Assembly: GCA_965228975.1 (NCBI GenBank)
Contig: OZ245851.1
Location: forward strand, 558,001 to 622,000
Reading direction: 5' to 3'
DNA length: 64,000 bases
DNA from: JAJFJD01 sp965228975
GTDB lineage: Bacteria > Pseudomonadota > Alphaproteobacteria > UBA8366
Positions within the stretch are counted from its first letter, which is position 1, and each line of letters begins with the position of its first letter. Shown in pieces: positions 60,006 through 64,000 of the stretch. The position numbers were made by a program, and so were the translations under genes. The notes below the pieces were generated by a model. It had not been told where the DNA came from, did no database searches, and saw only the letters and a list, made by a program, of their open reading frames with translations.

Positions 60006-61472
60006 ATGATTTTCGCATTGGAATTTTTGGAAACCATACTGAATTTCCTGATGCCTGCGGCTCCGGGAATTCTGCGGACCGATTGGCGGGTTGGCCGGGA
60101 AAAACGACGTTTCCGCGTGGTGATCACGCATTGCCTCTCCGATTCCAACAAGGGCGTCGTGGCCGTCTTGTTCGCCACCATACGAAAGATTCGCCAGCAT
60201 TATCCGGATGCGGAAATTGTGCTCCACTCAATGTATCCGGAGGGTCACAAGCGCTTCGCCTATCACAATCGGTTTGTCAGTCAAATGAAGGTGACGGTCC
60301 AGGAAGGAGTCCTGCCGACGCCCTACCTCGATGACGCCGCTGCGGGCCTCCTGTCGGATGTTCCGGCGATCTTCCGGCTATTCAGGAACATCGTGGCCGC
60401 CGTGACCATACCGTATTTGCCGCTCTTGGTTGCGCGCTGGCTGCACCCCCGTCAGACGCAGGCGTATGAAACGCTGCAATCGGCCGACTTGATCCTCATG
60501 AAGGGTGGTCACGACATCGGCGACGAGCCAGGCGGTCTCCGTGGCCGGTTGTACTTCTGGCGAATCCTCAAAATTATCGCCAAATCCACCCAGTCGTCCG
60601 CTCCGGTCGTAATCCTGGGGCAGAGCATTGGCAGACTCCGCGGCGAGGCGGACGGCCGCCGGGTCCGTAAGGTCCTGCAGCGCTGCCACAAGGTTGTCGT
60701 GCGCGACGACATCAGCAAAGGGATTCTGATGGATGTCGGACTCACGGAGAACGTCTCGGTTACGCCCGATATCGGATTTCTGACCGAGCCGGACCCGTCG
60801 AGTGCGGTTGCATTCGGTCAGTTGCCCGGCAAATTTGTGGGCGTCACGGTTGTCAATTGGCCGTATGGCGATCCGGACGGCGCCACGGGCGAAACGATGA
60901 TGGAACGTTATACGGCGGCGCTCACCGATGCGCTGGAGCGAACCTATAGGGAGTTTAACGCGACGCCCGTCTTCGTTCTGCAGGATATGACGACCTTCCA
61001 TGGCAAGAGTGATGTCCAGGTCATCCGCGATCTGTGTGAACGGCTGCGCCGTCGCGATGTGCCGGTCGACATAGTGGATCAAGACCTTCCACCATCGGCA
61101 TTAGCTGAAGTTTACCGCCGATGCGAACTCGTCATTGGAACCCGGTTTCATTCCTGCGTCTTGGCGGCCGCGGCAGGAACGCCGGCAATCGCGATCGAAT
61201 ACCAGGGGACCAAGACGCGCGGTCTGCTGCGCAGTCTCGGCTTTGAGGACCACGTCCACGCCTTGCAGACCCTGACCGGTGAAGCCTTGATGGATGATAT
61301 TCGGGCCGTGTTCGAGAACCGGTCGGCAATGACGGTGGCCCTTCAGGCCAATGTCGCGTCCTTCCGGTCGTCGATCGACGCCGCGGTCTCCGAAATTCTC
61401 GAAGAGTCGGGGTTGGCAAGTGAACAGGCATCGCCACCATCCGGATTTGGCGAAGGGTCCGGCAAAGAGTAA
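60006..61472 (+). CDS. Polysaccharide pyruvyl transferase family protein
   Basis: 488 aa. TGATG-free start at 60006; ribosome binding site weak. FRVVITHCLSDSNKGVVAVL begins the N-lobe and GTRFHSCVLAAAAGTPAIAI near residue 378 is the hallmark of PS_pyruv_trans domains (CsaB, WcaK). ILMKGGHDIGDEPGGLRGRL resembles the G-rich loop of GT-B-like lobes. WcaK/CsaB proteins transfer phosphoenolpyruvate as a ketal to sugars; some family members act otherwise. Probably decorates the glycan. Confidence 0.85.
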   Translation: MIFALEFLETILNFLMPAAPGILRTDWRVGREKRRFRVVITHCLSDSNKGVVAVLFATIRKIRQHYPDAEIVLHSMYPEGHKRFAYHNRFVSQMKVTVQEGVLPTPYLDDAAAGLLSDVPAIFRLFRNIVAAVTIPYLPLLVARWLHPRQTQAYETLQSADLILMKGGHDIGDEPGGLRGRLYFWRILKIIAKSTQSSAPVVILGQSIGRLRGEADGRRVRKVLQRCHKVVVRDDISKGILMDVGLTENVSVTPDIGFLTEPDPSSAVAFGQLPGKFVGVTVVNWPYGDPDGATGETMMERYTAALTDALERTYREFNATPVFVLQDMTTFHGKSDVQVIRDLCERLRRRDVPVDIVDQDLPPSALAEVYRRCELVIGTRFHSCVLAAAAGTPAIAIEYQGTKTRGLLRSLGFEDHVHALQTLTGEALMDDIRAVFENRSAMTVALQANVASFRSSIDAAVSEILEESGLASEQASPPSGFGEGSGKE

Positions 61473-61473
61473 C

Positions 61474-61499
61474 TTAATTATTTGATATTAAATAATTAA
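61474..61499 (+). repeat. AT-rich perfect palindrome after pyruvyl transferase gene
   Basis: TTAATTATTT (61474-61483) and AAATAATTAA (61490-61499) are exact reverse complements around GATATT. It begins 2 bp after the pyruvyl transferase stop and lies in the 184-bp gap before the next gene. It may be a protein-binding site or weak terminator; the stem is too AT-rich to stop RNA polymerase strongly. Confidence 0.45.
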
Positions 61500-61656
61500 C
61501 CGGCGTCTCCTATTGCTGCTCGCGGCGGTGTCCGTGCGGGCCGTTCATCTGCAAATGGGTACTACCAATGTGGCATATCCGGACCCAACCGAATTAAGTA
61601 CTGATTTATCTATGAAGTAGCTTGAACGGGCGCTTCCAACAGATGGGTGGATTTCG

Positions 61657-62367
61657 ATGAGCGGTATCAAAGCGGTCATTCAAGCGGGTGGCCAAGGGAC
61701 CCGGCTGTATCCCTATTCGACGGTCTTACCGAAGGCGTTGATGCCGATTGGCGATGGAACGGTCGCCGATAAGTTGATCGAGATGTTCGGCTCTGCCGGC
61801 GTGGAAGACGTCTACATCACGCTGAGCGAGATGAACAAGATCAGCAGTCTGATAAAGAGCTACTGCGGCGACGGCAGCCGCTACGGCCTCAAAATTCACT
61901 ACATCACGGAGACCGAGCCGCTGGGGACGATCGGGCCACTGCGGCTGTTCGCCTCCGAATTGGACACCAGTTTCATGGTCACCAACTCGGACGTTGCCGT
62001 CGATATGGATGTCAGCGAGTTCATCGAATTTCACCGCAAAACGGAATCCCTGCTGACGGTCGCCGTCGCGAAGCAGACGGTGTCGATCGAGTATGGCGTG
62101 ATGGAGATCGATGACGGTCGGGTCTTCGGGTTTCGGGAGAAGCCGACGGAGCAATTCTGCGTCAGCACCGGCGTCTATTGTATGGAGCCGCGGATTCTGG
62201 ACTACGTGCCCGAAGGGCGGGCCTACGGGTTCGATGGATTGATCGAGACACTGCTCGAGAATAATGAGCGGGTCATGGCCTTCGACCGGACGGAGAACTG
62301 GATCGACATCGGGCGTATCGAAGATTTGCGCCGGGCCCAAGAGCAGGCCGCGCAGGGACTCCTTTAA
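61657..62367 (+). CDS. Sugar-1-phosphate nucleotidyltransferase
   Basis: 236 aa. The NTP-binding signature is IQAGGQGTRLYPYSTVLPKA (residues 7-26, G-x-G-T-R...PK), followed by LGTIGPLRLFASELDTSF and VTNSDVAVDMDVSEFIEFH, where the metal-binding Asp lies. RTENWIDIGRIEDLRRAQEQ closes the domain. Members activate glucose-, mannose- or glycero-manno-heptose-1-phosphate; this one is short, lacking a C-terminal beta-helix. Works with the aminotransferase 18 bp downstream. Confidence 0.92.
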   Translation: MSGIKAVIQAGGQGTRLYPYSTVLPKALMPIGDGTVADKLIEMFGSAGVEDVYITLSEMNKISSLIKSYCGDGSRYGLKIHYITETEPLGTIGPLRLFASELDTSFMVTNSDVAVDMDVSEFIEFHRKTESLLTVAVAKQTVSIEYGVMEIDDGRVFGFREKPTEQFCVSTGVYCMEPRILDYVPEGRAYGFDGLIETLLENNERVMAFDRTENWIDIGRIEDLRRAQEQAAQGLL

Positions 62368-62385
62368 GAAATAATCGAGGTAGCC

Positions 62386-63522
62386 GTGGATAAGAACAGT
62401 ATCGTTGAGCTTGGTCCGCCCCGGCTGGGCCAGGCAGAGAAAGATGCGCTCAACGCCGTCATCGACAGCGGCTGGATCACGATGGGCGACCGCGTGCGCC
62501 AGTTCGAAACCGCGTTCGGACAACTACATCAGACCGTTCCGGAAAACGCCGTTGCAGTGAGTTCCGCGACGGCGGCCCTGCACCTGAGCCTCGTTGCTTT
62601 GGGGATCGGTGCCGGTGACGAGGTGTTGGTTCCGTCCATGACATTCGTGGCCACGGCCAACACTGTCATGCATGCGGGCGGGGAACCGGTTTTCGTGGAT
62701 ATCGAATCGCCGGTTCGGCCGCATATGTCCATCGCCGACGCGGAGGCGAAGGTGACCGACCGGACGCGCGCCGTCGTGATCATGCATTACGGCGGATACA
62801 TGATGGACGTCGCCGAGTGGCGCCGCTTCGCCGACAAGCATGACTTGTTCCTGATCGAGGACGCGGCCCATGTCGCCGGCGTGCCGGCTGCGGGCCAAGG
62901 CAGCGACGCCGCCGCGTTCAGCTTTTTCGGCAACAAGAATATGACGACCGCCGAAGGCGGGATGGTTCTGTTGCGGGACGCCGGCGTGGCGGAACGGATC
63001 CGTAAGATGCGGACGCATGGCATGACCAGCGTGACGCTGGACCGTGTTCGCGGCCGCGCTGTGAGCTATGACGTCGTCGAGTGCGGCTACAACTATCGGA
63101 TCGACGAGCTGCGCGCCGCGTTGGGCCTGGTCCAGCTCGAGGAATTGCCCGGATGGAACGACAAACGGGTGGAAATCATCGGTGAATACCGGACGGCGCT
63201 CGGCGCTTCGGTTGACACGATGGTCGTGCCTTTCGACCGCGAGCATCTCTCCTCCGGCCATATCATGCCCACGGTTCTGCCGGTCGATGCGGATCGGCTT
63301 GCGGTCATGGAGCATCTGAAATCCGAAGGGATTCAAAGCAGCATTCATTATCCGCCGGTCCATACCTTCAGCTATTTCCTGGAGCGTTTCGGCGAAATCA
63401 GCTTGCCGAATACCGAGGAATTCGGCGCACGGCAGCTCACGCTACCGCTGCATCCGGGCCTCGACTCCTACGATGTTAAGCGGGTCGTAACGGCCGTAAC
63501 GGATGCCTTGAGCAAGGCTTGA
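62386..63522 (+). CDS. DegT/DnrJ/EryC1 sugar aminotransferase
   Basis: 378 aa from GTG 62386, with GAGGT 5 nt upstream. SSATAALHLSLVALGIGAGD, IEDAAHVAGVPAAGQGSDAA and SFFGNKNMTTAEGGMVLLR (PLP Lys in GNKNM) identify the family. The Lys context GNKNM differs from the HPRK context of the other aminotransferases here, so it is of another subgroup (ArnB/GlmS-type keto-sugar aminotransferase). It would act on a nucleotide-activated keto sugar, linked to the nucleotidyltransferase upstream. Confidence 0.9.
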   Translation: MDKNSIVELGPPRLGQAEKDALNAVIDSGWITMGDRVRQFETAFGQLHQTVPENAVAVSSATAALHLSLVALGIGAGDEVLVPSMTFVATANTVMHAGGEPVFVDIESPVRPHMSIADAEAKVTDRTRAVVIMHYGGYMMDVAEWRRFADKHDLFLIEDAAHVAGVPAAGQGSDAAAFSFFGNKNMTTAEGGMVLLRDAGVAERIRKMRTHGMTSVTLDRVRGRAVSYDVVECGYNYRIDELRAALGLVQLEELPGWNDKRVEIIGEYRTALGASVDTMVVPFDREHLSSGHIMPTVLPVDADRLAVMEHLKSEGIQSSIHYPPVHTFSYFLERFGEISLPNTEEFGARQLTLPLHPGLDSYDVKRVVTAVTDALSKA

Positions 63523-63552
63523 GTTAACCTCACGAGACTTCTCATCGACCGG

Positions 63553-63576
63553 GAAGGGCGCCGATCGGCGCCCTTT
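63553..63576 (+). terminator. Intrinsic terminator after aminotransferase gene
   Basis: AAGGGCGCC (63554-63562) pairs with GGCGCCCTT (63567-63575) around the loop GATC, followed by a short T-rich tract (TTTCTC). It probably ends the plus-strand transcript and may work in both directions. Confidence 0.8.
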
Positions 63577-63630
63577 CTCATGCCAACTTGTCGGCTGGAC
63601 GGTGCGACCGTTCTGAAAATCGGGTCACAA

Positions 63631-63663
63631 GAAAACCGCCCCGCACGACGGTGCGAGGCGGTT
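63631..63663 (-). terminator. Intrinsic terminator of the minus-strand epimerase gene
   Basis: AACCGCC-C-CGCAC (63634-63646) and GTGCG-A-GGCGGTT (63651-63663) pair over 12 bp with one C-A mismatch around GACG. Read on the minus strand a TTTTCTT run follows. Its place 43 bp after the stop at 63706 and opposite the previous terminator makes the pair a clear border. Confidence 0.8.
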
Positions 63664-63705
63664 GAGGTCGGGCGATCCGGGCGCCGTGCATTGGCGGGCC
63701 GGTGT

Positions 63706-64000
63706 TTAGCCGGCGGCGACCTTTGCGATCGATTCCGGAATCTCGTAGTTGCCGTAGCGATTGCCGGAGCGGCTTGGCGTGAAGACGCCGTTCTCAACCG
63801 CATTGATCAGGCTCGGTACATACCGCTCGACGCTGTAGTCGCAGGTGAAGCCGATCTGATTCGCAATCTTGTCGAACGAGACGCGATAGTTGCGGGGATC
63901 CGTGTCGCCGGAAACATAGCTTACGTCCCGCTCGCCGAGATGCTTGAGAGCCTCGTCGACGATCATCCGCTTGGTGAATTGCTGACCGGTGTCACCGACG
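63706..64000 (-). CDS. NAD-dependent sugar epimerase/dehydratase, C-terminal part (runs off the window)
   Basis: Frame is open to the window end; only the last ~97 residues are here. TGQQFTKRMIVDEALKHLGE then YVSGDTDPRNYRVSFDKIAN and FTCDYSVERYVPSLINAVEN match the C-terminal sugar-binding part of extended SDR epimerases. The conserved DPRNYRVSFDKI segment resembles RfbB/WcaG-like enzymes. The N-terminal NAD-binding part lies outside. Likely one more enzyme of the glycan locus. Confidence 0.82.
   Translation of the reverse strand, partial: VGDTGQQFTKRMIVDEALKHLGERDVSYVSGDTDPRNYRVSFDKIANQIGFTCDYSVERYVPSLINAVENGVFTPSRSGNRYGNYEIPESIAKVAAG

Noticed and set aside
59825..60334. 169-codon plus-strand frame in the AT-rich promoter region
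   Set aside because: It runs out of phase into the pyruvyl transferase gene, has no ribosome binding site and changes character at the gene start.
1..64000. Search by eye for tRNA, rRNA, CRISPR arrays, insertion sequences and attachment sites
   Set aside because: No cloverleaf, regularly spaced repeat set, transposase-like protein or integrase was found. A covariance-model scan for tRNAs would be needed to exclude them fully.

Overview
The window looks like chromosomal DNA from a GC-rich alphaproteobacterium, perhaps a Rhodospirillales-like marine or soil lineage. This is inferred from base composition, AGGAGG-type ribosome binding sites, and the mix of UbiD, HpaB-type, TauD and CoA-transferase genes beside a large polysaccharide locus. 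No rRNA, tRNA, CRISPR array, transposase or integrase was seen.

Region A (1-18.5 kb) is a patchwork of short transcription units for catabolic and redox proteins. They include a GlxA/AraC-type regulator (cut by the window edge), a type III CoA-transferase, an Old-Yellow-Enzyme-type oxidoreductase, an ASST-like protein, an SPFH protein, a 4-oxalocrotonate tautomerase-like protein, an HpaB-type monooxygenase opposite a MarR regulator, a solute-binding protein, a UbiD decarboxylase, a TlpA-like thioredoxin and a TauD-type dioxygenase. The most striking item is at 1980-2855 on the minus strand. A GrdB/PrdB-family gene is interrupted by one in-frame UGA, set in a U-P-V-C redox motif. A SECIS-like hairpin follows 10 nt after the UGA. 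I read it as an unannotated selenoprotein co-oriented with the CoA-transferase.

Region B (18.64-52.67 kb, all plus strand) appears to be one very long surface-polysaccharide operon of about 29 tightly packed genes, many with ATGA or TGATG overlaps. It codes for nucleotide-sugar enzymes: a fused Gfo/Idh dehydrogenase plus left-handed beta-helix acetyltransferase, a second unfused pair of the same kind, three DegT aminotransferases, two SDR epimerases and a UDP-GlcNAc 2-epimerase. It also codes for a HisH / WbpG-type / HisF amidotransferase set that predicts an acetamidino sugar. The rest are glycosyltransferases, acyl- and methyltransferases, an AsnB amidotransferase, a radical SAM/SPASM protein, an ABC flippase-like exporter and a membrane protein that may be a polymerase or GT-C enzyme. 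The leader carries a possible promoter with an internal palindrome, a 15-bp hairpin, and a 10/12 match to the ops (RfaH recruitment) element. This arrangement resembles the JUMPstart leaders of enterobacterial polysaccharide operons.

Region C holds a glutathione S-transferase gene followed by a strong intrinsic terminator. Region D (53.47-59.39 kb, minus strand) holds the initiating sugar-phosphate transferase (WbaP/WcaJ type), a large SPOR/peptidoglycan-binding membrane protein and a Wzx-like flippase. Region E (60.0-63.5 kb, plus strand) holds a polysaccharide pyruvyl transferase-like protein, a sugar nucleotidyltransferase and a fourth DegT aminotransferase. Region F is the 3' end of a minus-strand SDR epimerase running off the window. 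Regions B, D and E together could make, modify, flip and assemble a complex lipid-linked glycan such as an O-antigen or capsule.
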